Of a DNA stretch of 64,000 bases, positions 19,540 through 31,108 are shown piece after piece. The stretch is taken from positions 1,761,494-1,825,493 of the forward strand of contig NW_022985549.1 in NCBI RefSeq assembly GCF_010093815.1, in the 5' to 3' direction. The first letter of the stretch is position 1, and each line of letters begins with the position of its first letter. The notes under the pieces were generated by a model. That model was not told the origin of the DNA. It saw only the letters and a program-made list of their open reading frames with translations, and ran no database searches. The stretch comes from Pseudovirgaria hyperparasitica (Eukaryota; Ascomycota; Dothideomycetes; Acrospermales; Acrospermaceae). A program made the translations under genes and the position numbers.

Positions 19540-21898
19540 ATGCAAAGCCCACCAGCCCAGGTTCGAAAGAAGACGGCCCGCATCCGCCTGTCATGTCTTC
19601 GGTGTCAAAAACGCAAGATACGGGTATGCTCCGAGCTGGGATCATGACAATGAGCGACTAACCTTCTGCAGTGCGACGGCATGCTTCCTGCCTGTGGATC
19701 CTGCGCTCGGGTGGGTGCGAGCTGTGTGGATGGAGATCATCTCCGTGGACGCGATTATCCGCGAGCGTAAGACTGCAACACCCTTGGTCTAGAAGCACTG
19801 TGCTGATACTGATACACACAGCTACATTGCTAGTCTCAGGAACAGAGTTGCATGGCTTGAGTCGTTACTGCAATCTAAAGGGATTGACCTGAGTCAGGCC
19901 CCGAGAGTCGAGGGTGAGACGGAAGATGAGATCAACTCGTCACAGCAGGCACATTTGCCTTCGGAGCACATATCTCCAGGCTCTGTCGATCATGAAGATC
20001 GGTCAGCCATAGTATCAGACAACGATCCAAAATTAGAGCCCCCTAATAAAGCCCAAAGCAACGCTGAAGATCTAACACATCAAATTGGGCTTGTCTCGCT
20101 ATCCAATGGATCAGATCCTAAATACATAGGACCTTCTAGTGGATTCTTCTTTGCACAGATGATGCTCGCCTCGCTGGGCCATTCTTTCCACAAGAATCGA
20201 GTTGATGAAAGTGCTGGCTCTGGCGAATCTCGGGCTGAGGATATGTATGGTGGCAGCTTCGGACTCGACTTACCCGTGCAGCTGCCGCCTAGTATGGCGC
20301 AAATTGCCCAAATCTCAAATACATATTTTGAAGTGGTACACATACAATGGCCGTTCCTCCATAGACCAACCTTTGTGGAACGTGCGAATAACGCGCTCTT
20401 GGATGAAAGCAAAGATCCCGCTGCTACGTTCGAGACATACATGGTCCTGGCTATATCCTCGCTGATACTCACGAAAAGAATGCGCATAAGCCTACCCACA
20501 ACAGGGTACTTTCTGAAAGCAATGAAGCTCTTTAACCTCATCAAAGTCGAAGGCTCTATACAGGGTCTTCAATGCTTGCTGTTACTGCAGATATACACCC
20601 TGTATAACCCTTCTGCGCAGATGAACAGCTGGTATCTCAATTACCAGTGTATTGCTGCGGCCGTGGATCTCGGTTTGCAAAGAAATATAAAGAATCACGA
20701 GACTCTACCACGTCTGGTTACTCAGATGAGGAGAAGGATCTTCTGGTGTGTGTATTGCTTCGATAGGACGCTTGGTACTATGGCCGGACGCCCAATCGGC
20801 CTTCGAGACGAAGCTTTTGATGTTCCCGTAAGTGCTGTCTTGCTGTATACTTAGAAGAGACCTCATGTGATATGCTAGCTTCCAGACGATGTTGACGATG
20901 AAGAAATGTCAGGAGACTCATCAACAGGAGTTCCAACCGGCGGGCAAACAAGTTCTCACATGTCCACGGCCATTCACCTCTTCAAGCTTGCAAGACTAAA
21001 CTCAGAGATGAAATATGTGCTTCATAGCATATCAAGAGAGCCAATCGCCTTTGCTCTACCAAACATCCCCGATATACACGCATGGCAGGACTCAATGATA
21101 CAACGCTTACAACAATGGCGACTCGAGACGCCCGAAATTCCATACACGAAATCACTCTGCGAACTCAACTATCACACCATGATGCAAGTTCTCCTCCGAC
21201 CAACACCTGCGATTCCACGTCCCAAGCCGGCCGCACTCGAAACCTGTTATGTGAGCGCCGTATCCGCGATCCGCTTGCTGAATTCCCAATACCGCAATGA
21301 CTCCATCATATATCAATCCTCAACGCTCCATTCAATCGTCCTTTCTACCCTCACTATGTTCTATTGTATCTGGGGCGTACCGAGCATTGCGGATACCATC
21401 AAGGTCGACTCCGTAATGACAGACGTCCGTTCGGCAAGCAATATGCTTGCCGCTGCAGGCGAGCATTGGCCCGGCGCAAAGCGCAGCAGCGCCTTTCTCG
21501 ATGAGCTTGGCAGCATCATAGTACGCCGTCTCGTGGATGGGAAATCCAAGACAAATGCATCAACTTTGGACTCTTCGGCACCACAGCTATCGCCTGCGGG
21601 ATCGGGTACATCCAGCGATACGTTTGGTACCCTGGGACAACCAGCAGTCAGTGCTCCCGATCCAGACCAGGGCCAGCCGCCCTTCGAAGGAGATCTGGGT
21701 CTATACGGACAGGAGTGGCAAGCTCCCTCGATGCTATACGATTGTGATGCGTCGATGGCCGGGTTTGGGGACCAGCTTGACTTCAGCTCTATGTTTGAAG
21801 GCCAAGGCTTATCGAATTCCTCTTTCGACAATCTCATGGAGGGCATGTTTGACTCTGACTGGATGTCCATGGCTACGAACTCTTATAATGGCTTGTGA
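19540..21898 (+). CDS. Zn2Cys6 transcription factor with Fungal_trans domain
   Basis: Exons 19540-19623, 19672-19766, 19822-20827 and 20879-21898 give 734 aa. The binuclear zinc cluster has perfect spacing C19-x2-C22-x6-C29-x6-C36-x2-C39-x6-C46, built across intron 1. A short coiled-coil follows (YIASLRNRVAWLESLLQSKG). The middle homology region spans about residues 165-470, with VVHIQWPFLHRPTF, RRRIFWCVYCFDRTLG, MAGRPIGLRDEAFDVP and LPDDVDDEE. The C-terminal 130 residues are acidic and Ser/Gly/Phe-rich, likely the activation region. It sits inside the metabolic cluster and probably controls it; four CGG-N7-CCG elements in neighbouring promoters are candidate targets. The ATG at 19535 is in another frame and does not yield the zinc cluster. 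Confidence 0.92.
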
Positions 21899-22258
21899 GG
21901 CCTTTCGAAGACGTGAGAACGATCATCATCCTGCAAGCATATTTTTCATGATATAAGGCATCAGTCTGTCAGTAATACAAGCTACGCTATGATAGAGAGG
22001 CCCATGTCCCCAATTCCTATCTCACGCAAGAGTCTCACGCTGATAGATTCGTACAACCACGTACAAAGAAGTGCAGCTAATACTAAAGCTCAAACTCAGG
22101 AGTGCGGGGTTGTTTCTGTCCTCCCGGATCGAGACAGACCCATCCCCATGGCTTCAACTTCCTCACATCGGCCATTCACACGAATCGCAGCTAAGAGCCA
22201 TTAAAAATATCTACCACCACACTCTAAACAACACAAATTCTACTAAACACACTCCACG
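21899..22258. other. Intergenic region upstream of the PhyH-like gene
   Basis: The 360-bp region shows no CGG-N7-CCG element by eye, unlike the other cluster promoters. No gene was seen. Confidence 0.5.
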
Positions 22259-23355
22259 ATGCCCCATCCCGTCTCTCACAATCCCCCCTCACACAACACA
22301 TACCACGTCAACGACGGCCCCCTCCAACCACACCAAACCGGCATCCTCAGACCAAGCCGCCCGGACCTCCCTCTCGATGAACTCCGCCGCCGCTATCAAG
22401 AAGACGGCTACCTCTTCCTCAAAGGCCTCCTCCACCGCACCGACATCCTCCAAGCCCGCGCAGCATACTTCACCCACCTCGCCCCCAGCAACATCCTCAA
22501 GCCCGGCACCAACGCAGTAGAAGGCATCTTCAACACCTCCAACCACGCCGCACACTTCCCCGGTATAGGCGCCGGATCCACCGACGAAAACGGCCGACCA
22601 GGCGGTGCAGATGCCGCCAGATTCGTCGATCTAGCGCTTGCCGCGCACACGCAAGGCTGGTACAAGGACGTGTTATGCAAGAACGCTGATCTGCACGGGT
22701 TTGTGGCGAAATTCACGGGCTGGGGCGGCGATATGCGGACGCTGAGGCGGACGCTGTTGCGGAATGGGACGCCGGGGAATAGGGCTATTGGGGTGCATTA
22801 TGATCAGATATTCCTGAGGCAGGGTGAGGATACGAGTGTTACGGCGTGGGTGCCTATGGGGGATATCTCGATGCAGGGGGGTGGTTTGATTTATCTTGAG
22901 CGAGGTTGGTGGTTTGTTCTTGATAGTGGCGGCGGACGTTCACTGATACCATTTGTTACAGGGCATATACTTGGGCGGGAGATAGAGTACGACTTCACGG
23001 CCAAGGCTAAGGCCGCAGGAATGACGGATGAGGAAGCGCGTTCTGCATTCAATGCGAACATGATGCACGGCGGTCTGCTCGCTGATGGACCTGCAGAGTT
23101 TGGTAGAAAGCATGACAGGCGCTGGTTGTTGACTGAGTATGAGGCTGGCGACGTGGTGCTTCATACGCCGTATACTGTGCGTGCTGCTTCTCTGTTTCAC
23201 GAACTGGAATCTAACACGTCTAGATTCATGCGTCGACCATCAATTGTGATCCCGATAACATCATACGGCTCGGTACAGATCTACGGTTTGTGGACTCCTC
23301 ACGGCCGTGGGACATGCGTTGGTCTAACGACTACGCGTTTGGAGACGGTGTTTGA
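22259..23355 (+). CDS. Phytanoyl-CoA dioxygenase (PhyH) family Fe(II)/2-oxoglutarate enzyme
   Basis: Exons 22259-22904, 22962-23176 and 23224-23355 give 330 aa. The metal-binding facial triad is visible as GVHYDQIFLR (His-x-Asp) and the distal His in TPYTIHAST; IIRLGTDLRF supplies the 2-oxoglutarate-binding Arg. The ending FVDSSRPWDMRWSNDY is typical of fungal PhyH members and only appears if the 47-nt second intron is removed, which changes frame and moves the stop to 23355. Intron 1 (57 nt) is in frame with no stop. The enzyme likely hydroxylates a small organic substrate; the substrate is unknown. It is the last gene of the candidate cluster, convergent with ARG2. The coding strand is C-rich to about 22640 and G-rich after. 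Confidence 0.85.
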
Positions 23356-23443
23356 TAATCGTCTGCAAGGATTTTCATCGTCTGTATGAGGCCTGTCCCC
23401 GTAGAAAATATGAATACAACCTAACCCAAGTGATGTGATACGT

Positions 23444-25691
23444 TCAGTCCGGTGGTTTCTGGTCCGCCCAGCTTGGCGCGACATTCTGACACACATCGAC
23501 CCATTCCAGCCACCTCTGAACACTCTCAGGATCACCCTGTGCTCGCATACTCTCCATACCTTCCATGGTCCAGAACATGGTCCATTGGCCACCCGGCAGC
23601 TTCCAGCTTCCAGCACTGCGCTCCCTGTACCATTTATTGACCGGGTTGTTGGTACGACTCCGCCAGACACAGCCGTTCGGAAAGCAAGTCCGAAGCAGAG
23701 CTTTGAAGACAATGTCTGCTACTCCACCTGTGCCTTGCGCTTTCCGAAGCACAGCAAATTTATCGAGATATGGCACAGGCGGAGCATTTGGATAGTTGGG
23801 AGGTGTTTCCCAGGTGCAGATGGCACCTCCCGCGTACTCACCAGCAATAATGATGCCGGCAATCCGGTTCTGGATGCGTGCAAGGTAGTGTCGGACGTCA
23901 AGCGTGCGGCCGAAGGAGTCCTCAATGAGATAAAGAAGGCGTGGAAAGTCAATCCTCGCGTCGTTGAGGGAGAGATTCGTACCTTTGGGACCAGGTACAC
24001 TCCACGCATCACGGCGAGGGTCGGGGATCATAGTCACCGGAATCCCACGTTTGACAAAGGTCGGATGATTCGAAAGTCCATCTGAAGCTGTTCCAGGGTC
24101 CGTTGAGTGGACATGGAATCGAGACAGCGGTAACGAAGACGAGATCATCGGCTTGTCTGTGAGTAGATTGTGAATCAGGGGGTTCTTAGAACGGCGCGTT
24201 CGGACTCCCGTTGCAGGTGTGGGGGCGATGTTCGGTAGATGCGCAGAGATCGCTGCCGCGCTCGGGGTGATGATCAGACCTGACGATCCCGGAGGTAGTA
24301 ATTTCAAAGACCGCTGGAACAAGTCAAGGTTCTTGATATGTCGGGGTGACAACAATACTTCAGTCTCAATTGCATCTCTGCCCGATGATTGCGACACATG
24401 CAGTGGAGAAATCTCCTGCTCCACAAATTGTGAAAAGGGATTGCTGGTTCCGAGTATAGACGCCTTATTTGAGTTAGTGGTCGTAGTCACACTGGTGTCG
24501 CCTGTACAAGAGCGCTGCAATTCGCTCCTAATATCTTCATACTCTTCTTCCATATTGATAAAGACATGCGCTTTATCTGGTCTCTCTTCCGAAGGGATGC
24601 CCCCAAGAGGATCCAACAGGATAATGCGATCTATAGACGTATTCTTTCGCTTCACGTTGCTGTCGTCAGCTTTGGCCTGATCGTATTCAGTCGGTTGTTT
24701 GATCCCAGCCAGCTCTCTAGTGAGCGCCAGCATGATATCATCTGCTTGTACGCGCCGATTGTTCTGGAGATGCACTTCCGACGCCACTGGTGGCAGTACT
24801 GGGATAATTCCAGCATCCAAGAGGGGTATCAGAAGTTTATTATTAGTGACCTCAACCCCACCCCTAACACGAATTGCAGTAGGAACCTCGGGTTCGTATT
24901 CCGAGAATCCGAGCGCATCTGATATCTTCAGTACACCATGCGCATTATGCGCTGCGATTGCCTCAACGACGCGATCTGTGTGTTCGTGGACTTTCTGCTC
25001 CCACTCTTTCGATATCGCACCGCAGTGCTCGGATCCTCTCTCAGTATCACAGTCGACAACAACGACCAGATTCAAACCTAGTCGCACCAACTGGCTCAAC
25101 GTCAGGCCGATCCCATCCAATATATCGTCGTCGAGGATTTGTGGTTGTCTGAGCTTCACCAGCGCAACATGGATAGTGTCCGGACCATCAGTGGTTGCGA
25201 CTACGGTTTGCTCTAGAAGAGGTGCATAGCTGAACACTGGGCTCTCCCCGATCGCTCTTGTAGGTGTATATAGATTCCCCAGATTGACGCCCGTCTTATG
25301 AAGCCACCAACTGTCAACCTTGCCTGGCTCCGCAGGATTAGGCTTGAGTGTAAGCCCATCTTTCTGCGGCAGGTCAAAGTGCGAGAGGTATGCTTTCGCA
25401 TCCCGCTTCGTCGGTGCGTTCTTCAGCAACGACAATAGGAATTCGCGCTCAGCTTTGCGAGTTTTTGCATTTTCGGCCTTGAGATCGCGGGGAGGAAGGT
25501 CGAGGAACTGTGCGGTCGTGCTGAAGCGAGCACTGGTATGGTTCGATCGCCTATGGCATGCAGAGGTGAGTCTGTTATAATCCTGCGCTGTGTCAGTGGA
25601 CTGCGATCTCGAGTTCAAGGCGGTGAGCCTGACTCACCTTCGAGCTCGCTCGAGCGAGGCCCCTCGATGGGGGAACTGGGAGGATGTTCAT
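23444..25691 (-). CDS. ARG2: Mitochondrial amino-acid N-acetyltransferase (N-acetylglutamate synthase)
   Basis: Exons 25691-25638 and 25582-23444 give 730 aa, the usual length for fungal NAGS. The enzyme makes N-acetylglutamate, the first step of arginine synthesis in the mitochondrion. Spliced, the N-terminus MNILPVPPSRGLARASSK is an Arg/Ser-rich presequence. Residues about 60-520 form the degenerate amino-acid-kinase-like part (DREFLLSLL-like start here reading EREFLLSLLKNAPTKRDAKA, RLGLNLVVVVDCD, AGIIPVLPPVA, RIILLDPLGGIPS). The C-terminal acetyltransferase domain has YLARIQNRIAGIIIAGEYAG, LDKFAVLRKAQGTGGVADIV, and VWRSRTNNPVNKWYRERSAG. The 55-nt intron has gtgagt and gcgcag ends. A palindromic GCN4/CPC1-type element lies about 100 bases upstream. 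Confidence 0.92.
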
Positions 25692-26248
25692 GCTTCATAG
25701 TAGGTTCTTTTTGGGGGGTGAAGACTTCAATTGAGCATTGTCAGGCCACGAGAGAAGAAGAAAAAGAAGTTGTGACGCCGCGCGGGGAGAGTCATGACTC
25801 GTGGAGGGTATAAGTATTCATGGGTTTCAAGCGTCTGTTATGAATGATTACACAAGCACATGCATATATGCATATGCACAACTGAATGCACATGCACATG
25901 CACATTTATGCATATGCGCTTCGAGGCGGTGGACAAACAAACCGACATTTGTGCCAAATCTTCCAAGTCTCCACACGTGATTCGTCATTCGGGTGCGTGG
26001 TTTAGATTAGCGGGACTACGCTAGCCGGAGATCCGAGCGATATCCTATCGATAAGCTTATCCGGCAATCGATTCGGATAACGGCCTGTGTATATCTTAGT
26101 ATCAAACGTCATCCTGAGCCGCCGGTGCTCTTCGCATGAATGGATGCATATAGAAGATCGGATATACGGCTGTAAATGTAAACATAGGGATACTGTATAC
26201 ATCCTTTGACAATCCTCTCAGCAATACTATCCATCACCCACATCCAAC
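25692..26248. other. Divergent promoter region ARG2 / 6PGDH-like gene
   Basis: The 557-bp region holds the GAGTCATGACTC palindrome and, at about 25855-25920, an alternating purine-pyrimidine tract made of repeated TGCATATGCA and GCACAT units. Confidence 0.55.
25789..25800. promoter_or_regulatory. GAGTCATGACTC palindrome, candidate GCN4/CPC1 site
   Basis: A perfect 12-bp palindrome made of two abutting TGACTC half-sites, 98-109 bases upstream of the ARG2 start codon. Fungal amino-acid biosynthesis genes are induced through TGACTC(A) sites by the Gcn4/CPC1 bZIP factor. A further TGACTCA lies at 25630-25636 over the first-intron donor. Confidence 0.55.
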
Positions 26249-27321
26249 ATGACACAACTTTCGTGGATCGGTTTGGGGAATATGGGAAGGGTCAGTAACA
26301 TACACTACACTAGCACGTCCACGTACTGCACACATTTGTTGACGCAGGTGCTAGGGCATGGTCAAGAACCTAGTAGAAAAGGGAAACTTGGACAAGCCAA
26401 TCATCATCTACAACCGTACCAAAAAACGAGCCGACGACCTTGCAGCTAAGTTAGATCAAAAGGTTGTGGTTGCAAGTACGGTTGAAGAGGCTGTCCAGTC
26501 TTCCGATGTCATCTTCACCTGTGTGGGAGATGACGCGGCAATCAATGACACCATCGATACTGCCCTGAAACAGAACGTCAAGGGCAAGCTGTTTGTCGAT
26601 TGTTCTACAGTGCATCCAGACACCACAGATGCCTTGGGCAAGAGGATTACTGAGGCAGGAGCCGAATTTGTGGCCTCCCCTGGTACGCTGCCAATTGTAC
26701 AACTCATAGAAGCCGTATTGAATCAATCCAAGTGTTTGGCGCGCCCGCAATGGCAGACAACGGACAACTTGTCTGCGTACTAGCAGGCCCAAAGTCATCC
26801 ATCGAACGGATGAAGCCATATACCGAAAACGTAATTGCGCGTGCAAACATTGAATTCCCAGATCAGAGATATGGACATGCCACTCTGCTGAAAGTCATCG
26901 GCAATACATTCATAGTGAACATGGTCGAAACGCTTGCTGAAGGACACACCGTAGCGGAGAAATCGGGACTGGGCTCTGCGAACCTGCACAAGTTCATTGA
27001 GACCATGTTCCCCGGTCCTTATGTCGCTTACAGTAATCGCATGCAGCAGGGCGATTATTACAAGCGCGAAGAGGTGAGATATATATGTGGTCCATCTGGT
27101 AGATACTAACTTGACTGTAGCCATTGTTTGCTGTCGATCTGGCAAGGAAAGACGTCGGTCATGCTCTGAACCTAGCAAAGGAGTCAGGGGCAAAGATGCG
27201 AAATCTTGAAGCTATTGAGCAGCATCTAGTCGACGTCAAAGAGCATCAAGGAGAGAAGGGTGACATCGCCGGTATATATGGCGCTGTCCGAAAAGAGTCC
27301 GGTCTCAATTTTGAGGTCTAG
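26249..27321 (+). CDS. Beta-hydroxyacid dehydrogenase-like (6PGDH/HIBADH family) oxidoreductase
   Basis: Exons 26249-26290, 26355-26682, 26733-27073 and 27121-27321 give 303 aa, the family's usual size. The N-terminal Rossmann motif GLGNMGRGMVKNL is restored only by splicing intron 1. IYNRTKKRADDLAAKL, VGDDAAINDTI, FVDCSTVHPDTTDALGKRI and ASPVFGAPAMADNGQL follow. The expected catalytic Lys is in LLKVIGNTFIVNMVETLAEG. The consensus GG of the substrate loop (SGG) is replaced by GAP, as in a fungal subgroup. It likely oxidises a 3-hydroxy acid with NAD(P); substrate unknown. It could serve valine or hydroxyacid breakdown alongside the neighbouring cluster, which is inference. Confidence 0.85.
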
Positions 27322-27906
27322 TCGTACAACGATGGAATCCTGTATAATCAATTCACCACTGATATGAGTGAGAAACTTTGTTCTGTGTGACATCAATTGG
27401 ACTATTATATCCTGATCTATGTATCATTAACTGTTCCAATTTTATTAGTCGTCGTATTGCGCAGTCTTCTCATCTGAAAATATATCAGATTCCAAAAATA
27501 ATATACATATGTTTCTAAAACCCGAATAACTTATATAGGCAGCATGTCATTTAGCTACAAAAGAATCGATTTGTCCTACGACGAGAGGAAGTCAGAGGAG
27601 AAATGTCGATCTATCATTCTATTCTCTCAAAGAAATCAGTCATAACTCTCTGACTCGAAGCCTGAAAACTTATTAGAGACTACAAGCTATACTCACCACC
27701 ACAACAGATATACCTAGTCATACAAAGAACAGTACCACACGGTTCTTCCCTCGCAAATCTACAGATCCACTCAGAATTCTCTGCACATGTAGATTGGTAG
27801 GTTTCGAGAACGATGACGGGGCTCAAAAGCGATATATACATTCTTAGAGTAAGTCATAGACAGAATGGTCTACAGGCCAACGCCTTCAAGATGAACAACG
27901 TTGACA
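27322..27906. other. Convergent intergenic region
   Basis: The 585 bases between two gene 3' ends are AT-rich, with no recognised gene or repeat. Confidence 0.5.
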
Positions 27907-29492
27907 CTATTGCTTGATATAGAAATGCCCCTCCGTCTCCTCCAAGACCTCCACCAAATCACCAGCACTAACCCACCCGCTCAGCCCCTGCTCCTCTTCC
28001 TCTTCCTCTCCCTCCTCACCCACACCCAAGCCCGCATCCCACATCGGGACAGACTGCATGCCCAGACACGGATACGGCTGAGCGCCCTCATCAATACGCC
28101 TATATTTAGTCATAGAAACATACGGCTCGTTCGGCGAGCGATCGCCAGTTGCAGGATCGATGTTGGGAAGTTTACAACGGGCCGTGCGGCAGGAGAGATG
28201 GTATTCGTTGAAACGGGGGATTGGATCGAGCTCTTTGCCAATGTCGGAGATTGTTTTTCCTGAGCCGATGCGGATGCGTGCCCATTTGTCCTCGGCGAAT
28301 GGTGTGGTGCCGGATACTGAGATTGTTGTTAGTAGGTTGATTTTGGGTGTTTTGAGGGAGTGTGTCTGATAATTCATACCAATGATGTTGGCGCGGAATC
28401 GCCGAGAGTCCAGTTGTCTGGCTTCTTTTTCTGGGAGCTTTGCTTCGACTTCACGGACGCTGGATAGGCCGATGATGTGTAAGGGGTACTATTTGCATTA
28501 ATATCTGGTCACGGTGCAATATGGACTTGACTAACCGCGTCCTGCATCGCAACAATGGGCTGGTGGTCAACGTCCGCTTTTACTGGGGCATTCCGAAAGA
28601 CTTCTCTGTAGTTGCGGGTGTCTATACGAAAAAGTGTAAAGGGGTTGCGAACACCGAGAAAGTATTTGAGTTGCGCCAGGCTCGTCTCTGGTATCTCAGG
28701 GCCAACATTCAGGAAGGAGTGGTATTCCTTCCAAATCTGCATTTTCTCGGCCGTGTAATTCTTCTCCTGAATCCGATCCGGAGTAGGGTCGTACGGCAGT
28801 GTAAAAGACGACTCTGGCTCGGCCTTCAGATCGAAAGCTAACAGCTTGGCCGACAGAATCGAAGCCAGATTCTTGAGTCCTTGGAAGCTCAAAAGACTCC
28901 AATCTGGCGAGAATGGAAACGAAACTACCACGGCTCCCTTGCTCCGGACATATGGTAGGTTAGGATGGTAGCCGTCAATATCCGGCTCTGGGATCCAGAT
29001 CTCTGTCCTCACTTTCGCCAGTAGAGGAAACTCTCTTTGGGTGATGAACTTCCATTTGTGCTCAACCTCATCCTTGCCATCCGCATTCTTCTGGGGCTGG
29101 GAACTAACAAGCTGTGCAAAGGTGAATTGACGATCATATCTCAGCCCGGTCCGAACGACTTCAGCTTTGGCCAGTTCGACCGGTGCACAGCTTTTGACCG
29201 GATAGATAAGAAGCGCTTTCACGGTCAAAGAAGCCTGCTTCCGCGCCGCTTTAAACTGATCGTCCAGATTTGACTTCCAGTACAGCCCCAGCTTGCGACA
29301 TCCCGCAGGTGGATATAGGCCGACAGGAACAGAAGAATCCAGCCAGTTCAGAAACAGTATGGCCGAAGTTGGGATGGTGAGAACGAGCGCGAAAGTAATG
29401 AAAGCAGAAACATAATCCTCAAAGCTCAGGCTTGCGGCTACGCTGATGAGTTTCTTGTAATCCCATTGAGTGGCACGCAGCGCGATGTCCAT
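27907..29492 (-). CDS. Membrane-anchored MOSC domain protein (mARC-like)
   Basis: Exons 29492-28536, 28488-28380 and 28316-27907 give 491 aa. A hydrophobic N-terminal segment (AFITFALVLTIPTSAILFL, about residues 31-49) is a membrane anchor. The MOSC N-terminal beta-barrel domain follows (LLIYPVKSCAPVELAKAEV, GLRYDRQFTFAQ, KFITQREFPLLAKVRTEI), then the MOSC domain (RFRANIIVSGTTPFAEDKW, SCRTARCKLPNIDPATGD, LGMQSVPMW). The Cys in TARCKLPN is the expected molybdenum-cofactor-binding Cys. Architecture matches the mitochondrial amidoxime-reducing component, which reduces N-hydroxylated compounds with cytochrome b5. An acidic insertion (GEEGEEEEEEQG) near the C-terminus is unusual. The last exon switches from C-rich to G-rich on the coding strand. 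Confidence 0.85.
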
Positions 29493-29870
29493 GTTCGACT
29501 GGCAATGCCCTCTACGTTAATTTCCACACGATAATTACAACGACATGTGAGATATGCGAAGGGCGACAGGCCTTCTGATATCAAATTTGCAGGACATCGA
29601 ATACGGCAGGTAGGAACTATTTATGGACTAGTGTGGCGCTCGGCCGCACCAGCCACAGTTCATGATTTGACGTAATCCGTCTGGATCCTCGATCTTATTG
29701 TCGGTCGTTTTCTGTTTGAAATCCGAGTCCTTCGTTCTCGCAGCATTATTCTTAGTGTACAGTGTACAGTGTACAGTCGTCTGTCTTCAAACTTTATCCT
29801 CTTCCAACAACTCAAGGATCAGTCTCCCCTGTACCTGCGCCAGAACACGAGATAGAGACAGACTTCGAAG
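29493..29870. other. Divergent promoter region MOSC / MTP18 genes
   Basis: The 378-bp region contains a triple tandem GTGTACA (about 29757-29777) just upstream of the MTP18 gene; otherwise unremarkable. Confidence 0.5.
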
Positions 29871-30906
29871 ATGGCGAAGGACAACGAGACTGACATACCC
29901 CATGAACGTACTGAACCCAGACCCGACTTCTCCAAACCGCTGCCTGCGAAGAAGTTACCAAAAGCACTACAAGATACTCTAGATGACGACGAGAAGCTCT
30001 GGGAGGCTCTATACGAGGGACAGTAAGTGCCCAGCTACGTCATACAACGCAGTCTACTCCATCGTCCAAGTCGCCAGGCCCCTCCCTACATGCGAAGTTA
30101 AACATACTTATTCACTATTCAGCGCCCCTGAATCTACAGATAGCAACGTCCGATACGCCGCCTACGCAACGCGCATCCGCACCATCCTCCTCTCCGCCCA
30201 CCGCTACGTCGCATACACGTCCGACATAGGCGAGTCCTTCCGACCTGTCGCACATCCATACCTAGTCAGGGGCGCCTACGGCATATCATGGGCCTACATC
30301 CTCGGCGACGTGTCCAACGAGGGCTACAAGGCGTACCTACGCAACCAGCGCACACTACACCCTGAGAAGTACCTCGAGAAGAACGTCACCGGCAGCGATA
30401 AGCTCAACCCGGGCCAGGCACTGGTGAAGAAACTTGGGCCTGGAATTACAGAGGGCGATCGTGTAGCACAGGGCAGTTTGGAGGGAGGGCGCGTGCCAGC
30501 GATTGAGGACTACCGTGCGGTAATGGCGCAGAGAGCTGCGTTTCAGAGTATTGCCAGTATGGGCCTGCCGGCGTTTACGATACATAGTATTGTGAGATAC
30601 TCAGGACGTGCCTTGAAAGATGCGAAGAATAAGATGATCAGGACGTGGGGCCCGATCGGGGTAAGTGGTAGGATGGGTTATGCCGAGCAACACATGCTAA
30701 CTCTGATATAGCTGGGTCTAATTGCCGTGCCTTTTCTTCCGTACATGTTCGACGAGCCAGTGGAGAAGGCCGTCGAATGGACATTCCACAAGGCGTTCGA
30801 GACTATTGGAGGGCCAGAGGCGGTGATGGGCCAGCCAGTGACGGGACGACAACATAAAGGACAGAAAGAGTCCGAAGCAGGGGCCGCAAAAGAGAAAGAG
30901 TTATAG
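29871..30906 (+). CDS. MTP18/MTFP1 family mitochondrial inner-membrane protein
   Basis: Exons 29871-30022, 30123-30660 and 30712-30906 give 294 aa. The signature is SNVRYAAYATRIRTILLSAH, then YVAYTSDIGESFRPVAHPYL and VRGAYGISWAYILGDVSNEG, typical of mitochondrial fission process protein 1, an inner-membrane protein affecting mitochondrial division. Two later helices are IASMGLPAFTIHSIVRYSGR and GLIAVPFLPYMFDEPVEKAV. The N-terminal 45 residues are charged and proline-rich with no clear presequence. The first intron is 100 nt, long for this window. The C-terminus ends in a Lys/Glu-rich tail. Assignment rests on the whole conserved core, so it is fairly secure, though the yeast-like function is inferred. 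Confidence 0.85.
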
Positions 30907-31108
30907 ATGTTGGCATAGACGACATTTTTGACGGTATATATCCCACTCCGCGCCACTACATACACCCGCTCGCCATTCATACCACAAGATACACCTAGGC
31001 ATACACATAGCACCACCTCCCTGTATATAATAACACAAACTCTCAATTCTGGAGATACCTCATATACCATCCAACAACACAAGTTACTGTACATCGTAAA
31101 TTCAATCA

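Noticed and set aside
22289-22716. Minus-strand frames over the PhyH gene
   Set aside because: Overlap the Fe/2-oxoglutarate enzyme and show no domain.
23177-23389. Unspliced C-terminus of the PhyH gene ending at 23389
   Set aside because: Splicing 23177-23223 restores the distal His and the conserved C-terminal block, ending at 23355.
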